In this document: one piece after another, positions 1 to 9,923 of the stretch
How positions within the stretch are numbered: the first letter of the stretch is position 1
How the letters are laid out: every line of letters starts with the position of its first letter
Origin: Acidobacteriota bacterium
GTDB lineage: Bacteria > Acidobacteriota > Terriglobia > Acidiferrales > UBA7541
Assembly (NCBI GenBank): GCA_003224525.1
Contig: QHZB01000199.1
Coordinates: 35,093-99,092, forward strand
DNA length: 64,000 bases
Reading direction: 5' to 3'
The notes under the pieces: model-generated
Seen by the model: the letters and a program-made list of their open reading frames with translations, nothing else
Databases searched by the model: none
Told to the model about the DNA's origin: nothing
Translations under genes and position numbers: made by a program

Positions 1-309
1 ATCAACCGTAAGGCGGATCGATGGCGGTGCGGGTATCGGAATTGCGAGGAAGCGAATGCTGCCCTGTAATCGGGCAGATAGGGGTTGCGTTGCCTCGACG
101 GGACAACATTACCTCACCGGAAACGGGGCTGACTTCGCGATGGCGTTCAAACTCGAGGCCATTTGCGGAACCGATGAAGGAAGCAATGCAAATGACGGCA
201 CACGCCTGATGGTTCTTCCATCGCCGTGCGAGTTGGCCGCAAGTCAGTATCGAGTAGGTTGAAATAAGGCCGCGTCCTCGTTTTTCAGGGGGGGCGTTAT
301 TGAATGCTC
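1..309 (+). ncRNA. Upstream part of a group II intron (probable, no complete ORF)
   Basis: This stretch has no convincing coding frame. It lies directly 5' of a perfect group II intron domain V, so it is read as the upstream part of the same intron, which runs off the left edge. Around 189-209 a short ORF ends MKEAMQMTAHA and then stops. From memory, many bacterial group II reverse transcriptases begin with similar residues, so this may be the start of an intron-encoded protein whose body has been deleted. That reading is weak. No reverse transcriptase or maturase motif is visible. Confidence 0.45.
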
Positions 310-381
310 GAGCCGTGTGATGCGAAAGTATCACGCACGGTTCCTAGAGGGCTGGACGACCGTAAGGTCGTCCGGCTACTC
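310..381 (+). ncRNA. Group II intron domains V and VI (3' end of intron)
   Basis: Positions 310-343 fold as a canonical 34-nt domain V: lower stem gagccgt/acggttc with the catalytic AGC triad, a 2-nt GC bulge on the 3' side, upper stem gtgatgc/gtatcac and a GAAA tetraloop. Domain VI follows: an 8-bp stem ggacgacc/ggtcgtcc (354-361/366-373) closed by GTAA, extended downward by gagggct against ggct-A-ctc. This leaves A378 bulged as the likely branch point. The 3' splice site should lie about 7-12 nt downstream and is not placed exactly. The reading frame that resumes after the intron is an IS1595-type transposase. Confidence 0.88.
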
Positions 382-386
382 GGCAA

Positions 387-972
387 GCACGCAAGCCCCG
401 CAAGGGCTGTCCTTACGTCAAGAAAGATAAGAAAGACGTGGTTTTGGGCATGATCGAGCGTGGCGGCAAACTACGCCTGGTTCCCGTGAAAGATGCCAGA
501 ATGGAGATAATTGGCTCCGCGCTCGAAGAGCACATTAGCCCCCAAGCGCACACGATTTACACCGATGAGTCCGCTAGCTATGCGATCTATCTCCAAGCGG
601 CACTTCGATGCCGAACACAAGACCATCAACCACAGCCGGACCTACGGCATGGGTGACACGCACACGAATACGGTTGAGAACGCTTTCAGCTTGCTCAAGC
701 GCGGCGTCTACGGCACATTCCACCGGGCTTCGATAAAACACCTGGGTCGCTATTGCCATGAGTTTGCCTATCGATGCAATCGCCGCGGGGAGCAATTGCA
801 GATGTTCGATGCGACGCTCAAGAGCATCCTGAACGAAAAAGCCCTGCCATTCAAAAAGCTCACGGCTTCACTAGCATCGGAGTCTTCCGCAACGTGTGTC
901 GACAAGTTCTTCACCATTCCAAGACCAGAAATCCGGCCACGATTTCCATACCGCACAATTGCTCTGTGTTAA
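387..972 (+). pseudogene. IS1595-family (ISXO2-like) transposase remnant, 3' exon, frameshifted
   Basis: After the intron a frame reads through KKDKKDVVLGMIERGGK and TIYTDESASYAIY, which resembles the middle of the DDE domain of ISXO2/IS1595 transposases. Near 585-600 the homology switches frame and continues with HKTINHSRTYG, then GDTHTNTVENAFSLLKRGVYG and a C-terminal segment ending about 900. At least one frameshift therefore separates the halves. The N-terminal part, if present, lies 5' of the intron and outside the window. The gene cannot make an active transposase as read. The exact exon start is uncertain. Confidence 0.8.
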
Positions 973-1286
973 ATACATAATCGCCATTAAAACCCTTTAG
1001 AATCAACACTTGCAAGAATGGTTCAAGACAACCGCCTTTAACTACAAAGCGCTTCCGCACGCTGCGTCAAAAAACACGAAGGGTGGGAGAAACGCTCTTT
1101 CGGTTCCACAGGTCACGTGGCACTGGCCACGGATCGCGGAACAACAGTCACGAACCACGAGATGTGCTTGTCTTCCCCTTCAACTTTCAACCGTCGATCG
1201 AAGATCCCGACCTTGTCGGGACTGTCAACCTCCCCGCATCTCCTTGCTTCTTTACATCCTTACCTCATTACTTCTATTCTCTTCCC
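973..1286. other. Non-coding upstream region of ribBA
   Basis: No supported gene is seen. An in-frame upstream extension of ribBA exists from 1083 but has no family homology and is not used. The region holds one CCGAC-type palindrome (1205-1221). I looked for the conserved blocks of an FMN riboswitch, as expected before rib genes in some phyla, and did not find them. The pyrimidine-rich segment just before the ribBA start contains no clear Shine-Dalgarno sequence. Confidence 0.6.
1205..1221. repeat. REP-like palindrome, CCGAC-N3-GTCGG family, copy 1
   Basis: tcccgac-ctt-gtcggga: a 7-bp perfect stem with a 3-nt loop in non-coding DNA. It shares its core and geometry with the palindromes at 2509-2524, 42956-42972, 43039-43055 and 47167-47183. 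No T-run follows, so it does not look like an intrinsic terminator. Confidence 0.6.
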
Positions 1287-2468
1287 ATGAGAGACGCTTC
1301 TAAAATGTTCGCCACCGTCGAAGAGGCCGTCGAAGAGATCCGTCAGGGCCGCATGGTCGTCCTCGTCGACGACGAGGACCGTGAAAACGAAGGCGACCTC
1401 GCCATGGCCGCCGAAAAAATCACACCCGACGCCATCAACTTCATGGCCAAGTACGGCCGCGGCCTGATCTGTCTGCCGCTCACCGAAGAGCGCTGCGACG
1501 AACTCCACCTCCCGCTCATGTCGCCGATTAACACCTCCGTGCACGGCACCGCGTTCACGGAAGCCATTGACGCACGCGTTGGCGTCACTACTGGCATCAG
1601 CGCTTCGGACCGCGCCATGACCATCCTCACGGCCATTGATCCAAAGACGAAGCCGCAGGATCTCGCGCGCCCGGGGCACATTTTTCCGCTGCGCGCGCGC
1701 AACGGCGGCGTACTCGTTCGGGCAGGCCAGACGGAAGCGTCGGTGGACCTCGCGCGAATCGCCGGCCTCACTCCCGCGAGCGTCATCTGCGAAATCATGG
1801 GTGACGACGGCACCATGTCCCGCGTGCCGCAGCTCGTCGAATTCTGCAAGGAACACAACCTGAAGATGCTCACGGTGGCGGACCTCATTCGCTACCGCAT
1901 GCAGCACGAACGCTACGTACGGCGCATCGGGGAAGCGGTCCTGCCCACGCGCTTCGGCAACTTCCGCATGATTGCGTACGCCAGCGATGTGGATCACGAT
2001 CAGCACGTTGCGCTAGTGCGCGGCGATCTGGATGGCGCGGAGCCGGCGCTCGTGCGCGTCCATTCGCACTGCCTCACCGGCGACGTTTTCGGTTCTACGG
2101 CTTGCGATTGCAGCGAACTCGTCTCGCGCTCGCTGGCCGCCATTGCCAAGGAAGACCGCGGCGTCTTTCTCTATCTGCACCACACGGGACGCGGCTTCAG
2201 TGTTGAAACCGCCGAAGAGCCCGGCGCGCTCCCCCAGATTCATTTCCACAAGCGCGGCCAGCTCGATCGCGAACCTGCCCGCCAGCGCATGGTGCAGCAC
2301 GAAAGTGGCATCGGCGCGCAAATCCTGATCGACCTCGGCCTCAAGGACATTCGCGTCCTCACCAATCACCCGAAAAAAGTCGTCGCCCTCGAAGGCTACG
2401 GCATCCGCATCGCCGACCAGGTCCCCCTCCGCATCGACCAACCTAAGCCGACGCACCAAACCCTATGA
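1287..2468 (+). CDS. ribBA: RibBA: 3,4-dihydroxy-2-butanone 4-phosphate synthase / GTP cyclohydrolase II
   Basis: Bifunctional cytosolic enzyme of riboflavin synthesis, 393 aa, the usual length for RibBA. The N-terminal RibB half shows the acidic motif [25 protein letters not shown] and the [14 protein letters not shown] region. The C-terminal RibA half starts near residue 200 and keeps the zinc ligands as [17 protein letters not shown] (C-x10-C-x-C) and the LTNHPKKV motif. The usual HRQEGRxIGL signature of cyclohydrolase II is replaced by [12 protein letters not shown], so the second activity may be altered or lineage-specific. The start at 1287 gives [17 protein letters not shown] 1305 is the alternative. 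There are no other rib genes nearby. Confidence 0.93.
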   Translation: MRDASKMFATVEEAVEEIRQGRMVVLVDDEDRENEGDLAMAAEKITPDAINFMAKYGRGLICLPLTEERCDELHLPLMSPINTSVHGTAFTEAIDARVGVTTGISASDRAMTILTAIDPKTKPQDLARPGHIFPLRARNGGVLVRAGQTEASVDLARIAGLTPASVICEIMGDDGTMSRVPQLVEFCKEHNLKMLTVADLIRYRMQHERYVRRIGEAVLPTRFGNFRMIAYASDVDHDQHVALVRGDLDGAEPALVRVHSHCLTGDVFGSTACDCSELVSRSLAAIAKEDRGVFLYLHHTGRGFSVETAEEPGALPQIHFHKRGQLDREPARQRMVQHESGIGAQILIDLGLKDIRVLTNHPKKVVALEGYGIRIADQVPLRIDQPKPTHQTL

Positions 2469-2508
2469 CCATGTTGCGCAGTCCCAGTTTCGATTGTCAG
2501 ACCGAGGT

Positions 2509-2524
2509 CCCGACCCCTGTCGGG
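2509..2524. repeat. REP-like palindrome, CCGAC/GTCGG family, copy 2
   Basis: cccgac-ccct-gtcggg just after the ribBA stop: a 6-bp stem with a 4-nt loop. No T-tract follows. It lies between the convergent ends of ribBA and the ComEA-like pseudogene. Confidence 0.55.
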
Positions 2525-2573
2525 GGCCGATGGATCTCAAACTGTCGCGCTATCGGAGAGTGTGAGGTGAACA

Positions 2574-2953
2574 CTACTCTGCGGAAAGGCCCTGTTCTGG
2601 ATTCGCTCGAGGCTGCTTGCCCGGCATTTGGTTCGGGAAAGCATTGCTCTTCGGCGCCGGCTTCCCAACAGTCAAATACTTGCGCATCTTTTCGAGCCGC
2701 TTCGGCCCGAGCCCGCGAATCACCAGCAAATCGTCCACGCTCTTGAAGGCGCCATAGGATTTGCGCATTTGCAAGATCTTGTCCGCCGTCGCCGGCTCAA
2801 TCCCCGGCCCTGTTGCAGTTCTTCCGACGTCGCCGTATGGGGATTTAGCGGCTTGGCCGGCGGTTTTTTCTTCCCCGCGTCCAGGGACGCGGCAAAGATC
2901 AAGGCAGCAAAAAGAAAGGAGGAAAGGATCCGGATTGGAAATCGCCGCGCCAT
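2574..2953 (-). pseudogene. ComEA-like helix-hairpin-helix secreted protein, frameshifted
   Basis: The frame starting at 2953 gives a clear signal peptide (MARRFPIRILSSFLFAALIF) and then KPLNPHTATSEELQ, the usual lead into a ComEA-type HhH domain. The rest of the domain (ATADKILQMRKSYGAFKSVD, then DLLVIRGLGPKRLEKM) is found only in another frame that runs to 2574. A single-base lesion near 2815, within Q-x-PGIEPATA, separates them. Intact relatives bind DNA outside the inner membrane, and many short secreted HhH proteins of unknown role exist. This is either a real mutation or a sequencing indel; nothing else in the gene looks damaged. Confidence 0.75.
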
Positions 2954-3002
2954 GACGGCAATATATTGTTCTGACTACATACACAAATAACAAAAGGTGC
3001 AC

Positions 3003-4376
3003 TTAGTCCATGCGTTTCCCCTGTGCGTCGTAAACTTCAACTTCGCCGAAAAGCGACGCTTGCTCCTCAATTTGCGCGCGGTCGCCCACAACGACGACTT
3101 GCATGTTTGCGGAGTCCAGATACTTGCGCGCCGTTGCGAGCAGATCTTCCGGCTTCAACGCGCGAACTCTCGGGCGATAAGTTTCGAGATAATCGTCCGG
3201 CAATTCGTTCAGCGCCACGGTGGAGAGTTGCGATAGCAGCCCATCCTGCGTCGCCAGCCCCATGGAAAAGACGCCGCTCAGATAATTCTGCGCGTCGGCG
3301 AGCTCCGGCACCGGCACTGGGACGGACCGCAGTTTGTCCATTTCATAAAACATCTCCGTCAGCGATGCGGCCACAACATCATTTCGCACCGCGGCCGAAA
3401 CCGAAAAGTAGCCATGCTGCCGCAGCGCATGCACGCCGCTGCGGGGACTGTAAGTGTACCCTTTGTCCTCGCGGATATTCATTACCAAACGGGAATTAAA
3501 TGCTCCGCCGTACAAACTATTCGTGAGGCCCAGCTTCACCCAGTCCGGATGCTTGCGCGTAATAGCGTGGCAGCCCGCCACGATCTGCGTCTGTACCGCT
3601 CCCGGTAGGTGCACCAGATACACGCGCCGCCCGCGCGGATTTGCCGGAGCCGCTGCCGCAGTCGGCTCCGGTTTTTTTCCGGTCCATGCGCCAAACACTT
3701 TTTCGATTGTCTTTAACATCCCCGCCGCGTCGAAATCTCCGACGAGCAGCAACAACCCATTCTCCGGCGTATAAAATTCGCGGTAAATCACCTGCAAATC
3801 TTCGCGCTTGTACGCGGCCACTTGTTCTTCGCTCGGCGACACTTCGCCGTAGGGGTGCGCCCCGAACAAAACTTTACGCAATCGCGCGCTCGCCACAAAT
3901 CCCGGCTGCGTGCGCTCGAGCTTTACTTCTTCCAGCTTCTGCCGCCGCTCGCGTTCGAATTCGGCATCCGGAAATGCCGCTTCCCGCACCAGTTCATTCA
4001 CCAGTCCCAGCAGCGGCTCCGCAAATTCCGAAAGACCCGCAAACGAAATCGCGCTAGTATCCGCGCCCGCGCCGGAAGAGAGGTCCGCACCGATGCGCCG
4101 CAAATCTTCTTCGATCTGACGGCTCGCGCGCTTCCTTGTTCCCGTGCGCACTACCGTTGCGGTCATTTCCGCGAGCCCCGGACCACGATGAGCCGCAGCA
4201 GCGTTTCCTGAGCGGAAAAACAGTTCGCCATGAAACTTCGGAATCGAGTGCGCTTCCGCGAGAATAACTTCGAGACCGTTCGAAAGCTGCGCCCTGGTCC
4301 GTTTCGGCCAGGTCACCGCGCGTTCCGCCGCAAGTCCAGGCACTCCGTTGGCAACTTCCACAACCCGCGCCGCCAT
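3003..4376 (-). CDS. M16 family peptidase-like protein, non-catalytic partner subunit
   Basis: 457 aa, two tandem M16 (pitrilysin/processing peptidase) domains. The position of the zinc motif reads FHGELFFRSGNA rather than HxxEH, so this subunit lacks the metal-binding histidines. The C-terminal domain is intact (LVGDFDAAGMLKTIEKVFG, SLYGGAFNSRLVMNIREDKGYTY). Its start ATG overlaps the TAA stop of the upstream M16 gene by 1 nt, so the two are translationally coupled. In known M16B pairs an inactive and an active subunit form a heterodimer, and the same is inferred here. No clear signal peptide is seen at this start. Confidence 0.88.
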   Translation of the reverse strand: MAARVVEVANGVPGLAAERAVTWPKRTRAQLSNGLEVILAEAHSIPKFHGELFFRSGNAAAAHRGPGLAEMTATVVRTGTRKRASRQIEEDLRRIGADLSSGAGADTSAISFAGLSEFAEPLLGLVNELVREAAFPDAEFERERRQKLEEVKLERTQPGFVASARLRKVLFGAHPYGEVSPSEEQVAAYKREDLQVIYREFYTPENGLLLLVGDFDAAGMLKTIEKVFGAWTGKKPEPTAAAAPANPRGRRVYLVHLPGAVQTQIVAGCHAITRKHPDWVKLGLTNSLYGGAFNSRLVMNIREDKGYTYSPRSGVHALRQHGYFSVSAAVRNDVVAASLTEMFYEMDKLRSVPVPVPELADAQNYLSGVFSMGLATQDGLLSQLSTVALNELPDDYLETYRPRVRALKPEDLLATARKYLDSANMQVVVVGDRAQIEEQASLFGEVEVYDAQGKRMD

Positions 4377-5701
4377 TACGCCGCCTCCTTCGCGCCCGCG
4401 GGCAGCGCGGCCTTGACCGGCGTGCGAAAAACAATCGCGCGTTTTTCGTTTCGCAGATATTTTTTTGCAACAGCCTGAATCTCTTCGCGCGAGACGGCAA
4501 GAAATCCATCCAGAATGGTGTTCGCCAGTTGCGGCTCGTTATCGAACAGCGTGAAGCACGCGAGGAGATGCATCAGGCCATACCTCGGCATGTATCCGCC
4601 GCGGCCACCTTCGAGCGTGGCGTAATAATCCGAGCGCCACTTCACCTTCAATTGTTCCAATTCGTCCGCGCTGATGCCGTTTTCCTGTACTTCACGGACC
4701 ACGGCATCAAACGCTTCCAGCGTCGCTTGGCTCGAATACTCCGGCTTGTGCAGAACTCGCGTGGTCATTTGCGTCGGCCCGTTGTAACCAAAGATGTCGT
4801 CGATTCCACCGCCGGCCTCGACGGCAATCTGCTTCTCGATCACCAATTCGCGGTGCATTCGTCCCGCGCGTCCGCCGTGCAGCGCTTGATCCAGCAGCGC
4901 CATCGCGCACCAATCGGCGGTGCGCCTCTTCGGAATGACGTATCCGATGGCCATCGCGGGCAGCGTCCCGAATTTCTCCTCGACGTTTCCGCGCCGCTCC
5001 TCTCCTTGTTCGGGCTCGCTGGGATCGGCGAAAGGCGGCGGTGCTCCCGCCGAGATCTCGCCAAAATATTTCTTAGCCAACGCGATGCCTTCCTCCGCCT
5101 TTACATCGCCCAGCATCAGCAACACGGCGTTATTGGGCACGTAGTACGTCTTGAAAAATGCCTGCACGTCAGCCAAGTCCGCGGCATCGAGATCAGCAAA
5201 ATCACCGTAAAAATTATGCGCGTTCGCCCAATTGCGAAAAGCGACCGGCGGCATGTCCAGCCACGGGAAACCGCCATAAGGCTGGTTCATCACGTTGACG
5301 CGAACTTCTTCCTTCACAACGTCGCGCTGGTTTTTCAAATTTTCGTCATCTACTTTCAACGCGCGCATGCGGTCCGCTTCGAGCCACAGCACGCGCTCCA
5401 GCGCATTCGAAGGGACTGCTTCGTAGTAGTTCGTCACGTCGTAGCTCGTCGAGCCATTCAGCATGCCGCCACTGGAATTGACCAGCTTGATGTGTTGCAT
5501 CTTCGGCGCATTCGCGGAACCCTGAAACATCATGTGTTCGAACAAGTGCGCAAACCCGCTGCGACCCTGCGGCTCAAGACGGAATCCAATTTTGTAGTAC
5601 ACGCCCACGGTGACCACCGGCGCCGTGGTATCCGGCGCGACCACAACATTTAATCCGTTTGCCAGTTTCGCACTTTCCATCGCAATCTGGAGTCGTTTCA
5701 C
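4376..5701 (-). CDS. M16 family zinc peptidase, catalytic subunit
   Basis: 441 aa. The inverted zinc motif HLFEH is at residues 52-56 (SGFAHLFEHMMFQGSAN), and an acidic stretch downstream (NQRDVVKEEVRVN) supplies the expected third ligand. The two-domain M16B layout is complete, including the C-terminal glycine-rich segment LHGGRAGRMHRELV. The gene is coupled by a 1-nt overlap to the zinc-less M16 gene downstream, and a decayed Rossmann-DUF2520 gene ends 10 nt upstream. No signal peptide is obvious at the chosen start, so the cellular location is unclear. Substrates are probably unfolded peptides, by analogy with the family. Confidence 0.92.
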   Translation of the reverse strand: MKRLQIAMESAKLANGLNVVVAPDTTAPVVTVGVYYKIGFRLEPQGRSGFAHLFEHMMFQGSANAPKMQHIKLVNSSGGMLNGSTSYDVTNYYEAVPSNALERVLWLEADRMRALKVDDENLKNQRDVVKEEVRVNVMNQPYGGFPWLDMPPVAFRNWANAHNFYGDFADLDAADLADVQAFFKTYYVPNNAVLLMLGDVKAEEGIALAKKYFGEISAGAPPPFADPSEPEQGEERRGNVEEKFGTLPAMAIGYVIPKRRTADWCAMALLDQALHGGRAGRMHRELVIEKQIAVEAGGGIDDIFGYNGPTQMTTRVLHKPEYSSQATLEAFDAVVREVQENGISADELEQLKVKWRSDYYATLEGGRGGYMPRYGLMHLLACFTLFDNEPQLANTILDGFLAVSREEIQAVAKKYLRNEKRAIVFRTPVKAALPAGAKEAA

Positions 5702-5711
5702 CCGTTGCCCC

Positions 5712-6578
5712 CTATCGCCTTTGCTTTTGGTTTCTTTCCACGGAAATCTTTTCCAACTCAGCCAGCACTCTGGCAGGATCTTTTGCGAGCACGCGCGCCG
5801 CCAGATGACTTAGCGCCTCGTAAGCTTGGGCAAATTCCTCCGGTGATTCCTGCAGTGCTTACAAATGCGCCCGCGCCACTTTGTAATCGGACCGGTCCAC
5901 GCCACGCGTGGCCCTAACGTTTCGAAATTCTCCAGAACCTGGCGCGTCAGCGGCAACAACGCGCGCACGGCTTCGCTCCGCCTCATCCCAAGCGAGAGGA
6001 GCAACTGCATGGCGGCTTCCTCCAGGGCGAGTACATGACCGGCGGCCATCGCTGCAGCCGCGTGATACAAGATTTTCTTGCTTCCCGCGATGCGCACGGG
6101 CGATCCGCCAAGCGCTCGCGCGATCTGCCGCGCCACCCGGACCGCATGCGTTTCCCCTTCCATTGTAAAAACCTTGCCTTCCAGCGATGAACCGAGGCTC
6201 CGCTGAACGATTGCAGCGGATGCATCGATCCGCCCATCGCGCTGCGCTCGTGGACGGCATCGAGCACAGCAGAGTCCATCGCTCCGCTGGTGTGCAGTAC
6301 AACTCTCCCGCGCAGCTCTTCTTCGCCAATCCGCGCCAGTTCTTGCGCAACAACTGCGACTTCGTCATCCGGTGTTGCGATCAGGATCACCCGCGACGCC
6401 AGGATCCGTCGCGTCATTCCGGTGCAAGCTTTCCTATCTCCAATGAACTGAACAGCCCGCCGCGCGCTTGGCTCGCTGCGGGTAACGACCGCGCCAATCC
6501 TCCAGCGCAGTTCGCGCGGCGGCGTCCCAGCGCTCGTCCCACCCGTCCTGCCCCGATGATGGCCAGGCTATTCGGCAT
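5712..6578 (-). pseudogene. Rossmann-fold / DUF2520 oxidoreductase-like protein, multiply disrupted
   Basis: Pieces of one protein are found in three frames. The N-terminal nucleotide-binding motif MPNSLAIIGAGRVGRALG starts at 6578. The Rossmann core (MTRRILASRVILIATPDDEV) is in another frame. The DUF2520 helical part (ILYHAAAAMAAGHVLALEEA) is in a third, and the tail LQESPEEFAQAYEALSHLAA is again shifted and ends at 5712. I see frameshifts near 6525, 6190 and 5890, and a TAA near 5859 where a Gln codon fits. Several independent lesions make a true pseudogene more likely than sequencing error. Its last codons lie 10 nt before the M16 operon. Confidence 0.82.
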
Positions 6579-6621
6579 CCCGTGTTAGGATAACCCGAGG
6601 GCAACGCTGACACCAATTTCC

Positions 6622-7776
6622 ATGCATCTTTTCGGACTGGTTCTCTTTGGTTTCACTGCGTTCTTCTGGCTCACCCACGGCCTTCGCGTTGCCTTTGGCG
6701 CCATCCGCCTCCCCTGGATCAAGGATTTCGCGCCGGTAGCCGACGCCGGTTGTCCGCGTATCTCGATGCTCTTCGCGGCCCGGGACGAAGAAGAAAAATT
6801 GCCCGCCGCACTCGCCACGCTGATGGAAATCGATTACCCGGATCTGGAGGTCATCGCCGTGGATGACCGTTCGCAGGACTCGACCGGCAGCATCCTCGAC
6901 GGTTTCGCTGCCGCGCATCCGCGGCTTCGTGTTGTGCACATCACGCAACTACCTTGCGGCTGGCTCGGCAAACCTCACGCCCTCCAGAAAGCCTACGAAG
7001 CCTCCACCGGCGAATGGCTGCTCTTCACGGATGCCGATGTGCGTTTCAAACCCGATGTCCTGCGGCGCGCCATTGCTCTCGCGAAAGCGCGCAACTTCGA
7101 ACACCTCACGCTCATGGGCGACGTCGAAATGGTTGGCTTCTGGGAGACCGTGCTTATCACTTTTTTTGGCATGGCGTTTAACATTGCCATCGATCCTTAT
7201 CGCGTGGCCAATCCTCATTCGCGCGCCTATATGGGGGTTGGCGCGTTCCAACTTCTCCGGCGCGCCGCCTATGAAGCCAGCGGCATGCACCGCCGCCTGG
7301 CGATGGAAGTTGTGGATGACATGAAGTTGGGAAAAATAGTCAAGCAATCGGGTTTTCGTTCGGGAGCGGGCATTGCGCAGGATTTCGTCGTCGTGCGCTG
7401 GCACGCCGGCCTTGGCAATCTGATTCGTGGCGTCACGAAAAATTTCTTCGCCGGCGTGGGCTACCGCGTGGCGCTCGTGGCGATTGCCGTCATCGGCCTT
7501 CTGCTCATGAATGTCGCGCCGGTTTTCGGCATTTTGTTCAGCCACGGGTGGATTCGCATTTTCGCCGCAATCGCGTTGGTCATCGCCCTCTGCTTCCACA
7601 CCGGCGTGGACATCGGCATGCGCGTCTCGCCGTTTTATGCGTTCACGCACCCTCTCGGCGCGCTTCTCTTCAGCTATATGCTTCTTCGCTCGACCGTCGT
7701 TACGCTCAAGCAGGGCGGCATCATTTGGCGTGACACTTTCTATCCGCTGGAAGACCTGAAACGCGGCGTTGTTTAA
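6622..7776 (+). CDS. Family 2 glycosyltransferase, membrane-anchored
   Basis: 384 aa. One N-terminal membrane segment (residues about 3-22) precedes a GT-A catalytic domain with [18 protein letters not shown], the nucleotide-binding DDRSQDST region and the metal-binding DADVRF (a DxD-type motif). An acceptor-side VRWH follows at about 265, and then several hydrophobic helices (about 285-350). This layout is that of processive or lipid-linked GT2 enzymes; the product cannot be told from sequence. The gene is divergent from the DUF2520 pseudogene and convergent with uvrB, with a 4-nt overlap of the two stop regions. Confidence 0.85.
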   Translation: MHLFGLVLFGFTAFFWLTHGLRVAFGAIRLPWIKDFAPVADAGCPRISMLFAARDEEEKLPAALATLMEIDYPDLEVIAVDDRSQDSTGSILDGFAAAHPRLRVVHITQLPCGWLGKPHALQKAYEASTGEWLLFTDADVRFKPDVLRRAIALAKARNFEHLTLMGDVEMVGFWETVLITFFGMAFNIAIDPYRVANPHSRAYMGVGAFQLLRRAAYEASGMHRRLAMEVVDDMKLGKIVKQSGFRSGAGIAQDFVVVRWHAGLGNLIRGVTKNFFAGVGYRVALVAIAVIGLLLMNVAPVFGILFSHGWIRIFAAIALVIALCFHTGVDIGMRVSPFYAFTHPLGALLFSYMLLRSTVVTLKQGGIIWRDTFYPLEDLKRGVV

Positions 7777-9821
7777 TTCGCCGAATCCGCCGGCGCGGGA
7801 GTGGCTGCCGGTGAAAACAGCCCTGCCACATCCCTTTGCTTCAACGAACGGATGCGATCGCGCAACTGCGCCGCTTTTTCAAATTCAAACTTTTTTGCGG
7901 CCTCGCGCATCTGCGCCTCAAGCTGCTGCAGCATCTCCGCGAGCTGCGCTTCGCTCTTGATATTCGCCGTTGCCGCATCGAGGCTGGCATCGTCTACCGG
8001 CACGGTCACGTAATCCGCCTCGACGATTCTCGCCAGTTCCATATCCACGGACTTAATGATGGACATCGGGGTGATATTGTTCTCTTTGTTGTAAGCCACC
8101 TGCTTCGCGCGGCGGCGGTTCGTTTCATCAATGGCTTGATTCATCGAATCCGTCCGCCGGTCCGCGTATAAAATTGCCCGGCCCTCGATGTGCCTGGCGC
8201 AGCGTCCAATCGTCTGGATGAGCGACGTCGTGCTCCGTAAGAATCCCTCTTTATCCGCATCCAAAATGGCCACCAGCGACACTTCCGGCAAATCCAAACC
8301 CTCGCGCAGCAAATTGATTCCGATGAGCACGTCAAATTCCCCGCGGCGCAAATCGCGCAAGATTTTGATGCGGTCCAGCGTCTCCACTTCCGAGTGCAGA
8401 TAGCGGCACCTGACGCCAATCTCCGCAAAATACTCGGACAAATCCTCCGCCATGCGCTTCGTCAGCGTGGTCACCAGCACGCGCTCGTTCTTCTCCGCGC
8501 GCACGCGAATCTCTTCCAGAAGATCATCCACCTGGCCCTTCACGGGGCGAATTTCCACCTGCGGGTCCACCAGGCCCGTTGGCCGAATCACCTGCTCCAC
8601 GATCACTCCGCCCGCCTTGGTCAGCTCATATGCGCCGGGCGTCGCAGACACGTACACCACCTGATTGATGCGGTGTTCGAACTCCTCAAACGTCAGTGGC
8701 CGATTATCCAGCGCCGAAGGCATTCGAAAGCCGTAGTCCACGAGCGTCTGCTTGCGCGCGCGGTCACCATTAAACATTCCGCGCACTTGCCCAACCGTCT
8801 GGTGCGATTCATCAATGAACAACAGGTAGTCCTGCGGCACGTAATCCAGCAGCGTCGGCGGGGCTTCCCCCGGCAAACGGCCGCTCAAGTGCCGCGAATA
8901 ATTCTCGATGCCGTGGCAGTAGCCGATGGTGCGCATCATCTCGATGTCAAACATGGTGCGCTGTACGACACGCTGGGCCTCGACGAATTTTCCCTGCTTC
9001 TCCATTTCTTTCTTCCACCACCACAACTCTTCCTGAATGCTCACGATGGCGCGGTCCCGCTGTTCCTGCGGCATCACGTAATGCGTTTTCGGATAAATCG
9101 GCACGCGCGACAAATCCTCCTGCCCCGCGCGCACTTCTCCGGTCACCGGATCGATCTGCCGCAGCGCATCGATCTGGTCTCCCCACATTTCGATGCGATA
9201 ACCCTGATCCTCATACGTGGGATAGATTTCGATCATGTCACCGCGCACGCGGAACGTGCCGCGCCGCAAGTCCTCGCTGCGCTCGTACTGAATATCGACG
9301 AACCTGCGCAAGAGCGCCTCGCGCGAAGTCTGCTGTCCCTTTTCCAGCATGACCAGCATGCCGTAATAAGCCTCCGGCGAACCCAGGCCGTAAATGCAGG
9401 ACACGGAGGCCACGATCACAACGTCGCGGCGTTCGAAAAGGGAACGCGTCGCGCTCATGCGCAGCTTGTCCAGCTCGTCGTTGATGGTCGCTTCCTTGTC
9501 GATATAGATATCCGCGGAGGGAACATACGCTTCGGGCTGGTAAAAATCGTAGTAGCTGACGAAATACTCGACGGCGTTCTCTGGAAAAAATCCCTTGAAC
9601 TCGTGATACAGCTGCGCAGCAAGAGTCTTGTTGTGCGCCAGAACAAGCGCGGGACGATCGGCCTGTTCAATCAGCTTGGCCATGGTGAAGGTCTTGCCCG
9701 AGCCAGTCACGCCAAGAAGCACCTGCTGCTTCTCACCGGCATCGAGACCGCGATAGAGCTGGTCGATCGCCGCGGGTTGGTCGCCGCGCGGCTGATAATT
9801 GCTGTGCAGCTTGAATTTCAT
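7773..9821 (-). CDS. uvrB: UvrB, excinuclease ABC subunit B
   Basis: 682 aa, full length. It acts in nucleotide excision repair: it loads with UvrA, verifies the lesion and recruits UvrC. Visible features in order are Walker A GVTGSGKT (37-44), the beta-hairpin region [20 protein letters not shown] used for strand separation, helicase motifs ([30 protein letters not shown]), [10 protein letters not shown], and a C-terminal UVR motif ([20 protein letters not shown]) that binds UvrC. The start at 9821 gives the normal [16 protein letters not shown]. It ends 4 nt inside the tail of the convergent glycosyltransferase gene. Confidence 0.98.
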   Translation of the reverse strand: MKFKLHSNYQPRGDQPAAIDQLYRGLDAGEKQQVLLGVTGSGKTFTMAKLIEQADRPALVLAHNKTLAAQLYHEFKGFFPENAVEYFVSYYDFYQPEAYVPSADIYIDKEATINDELDKLRMSATRSLFERRDVVIVASVSCIYGLGSPEAYYGMLVMLEKGQQTSREALLRRFVDIQYERSEDLRRGTFRVRGDMIEIYPTYEDQGYRIEMWGDQIDALRQIDPVTGEVRAGQEDLSRVPIYPKTHYVMPQEQRDRAIVSIQEELWWWKKEMEKQGKFVEAQRVVQRTMFDIEMMRTIGYCHGIENYSRHLSGRLPGEAPPTLLDYVPQDYLLFIDESHQTVGQVRGMFNGDRARKQTLVDYGFRMPSALDNRPLTFEEFEHRINQVVYVSATPGAYELTKAGGVIVEQVIRPTGLVDPQVEIRPVKGQVDDLLEEIRVRAEKNERVLVTTLTKRMAEDLSEYFAEIGVRCRYLHSEVETLDRIKILRDLRRGEFDVLIGINLLREGLDLPEVSLVAILDADKEGFLRSTTSLIQTIGRCARHIEGRAILYADRRTDSMNQAIDETNRRRAKQVAYNKENNITPMSIIKSVDMELARIVEADYVTVPVDDASLDAATANIKSEAQLAEMLQQLEAQMREAAKKFEFEKAAQLRDRIRSLKQRDVAGLFSPAATPAPADSAN

Positions 9822-9923
9822 GGGAAGGGTCTCCCGCAGTCCTACCGGCCTCTGGCGAAACCTTCATTATACTCCGGCACGCAAACTCTGGCTTTCGATA
9901 CGGAAAAGTACCGCAGTTTCGAA

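Noticed and set aside
1083..1286. N-terminal extension of RibBA from 1083
   Set aside because: The extension crosses a palindromic repeat and has no homology; the family begins at [14 protein letters not shown].
1000..1286. FMN riboswitch before ribBA
   Set aside because: The conserved sequence blocks and the multi-helix junction of the FMN element are not present.
4529..5653. 374-codon plus-strand ORF opposite the M16 peptidase
   Set aside because: Antisense to the HxxEH-containing peptidase; product composition is typical of a shadow frame.
7773..7776. 4-nt overlap of the glycosyltransferase and uvrB 3' ends
   Set aside because: Convergent overlaps of this size are common and need no special explanation.
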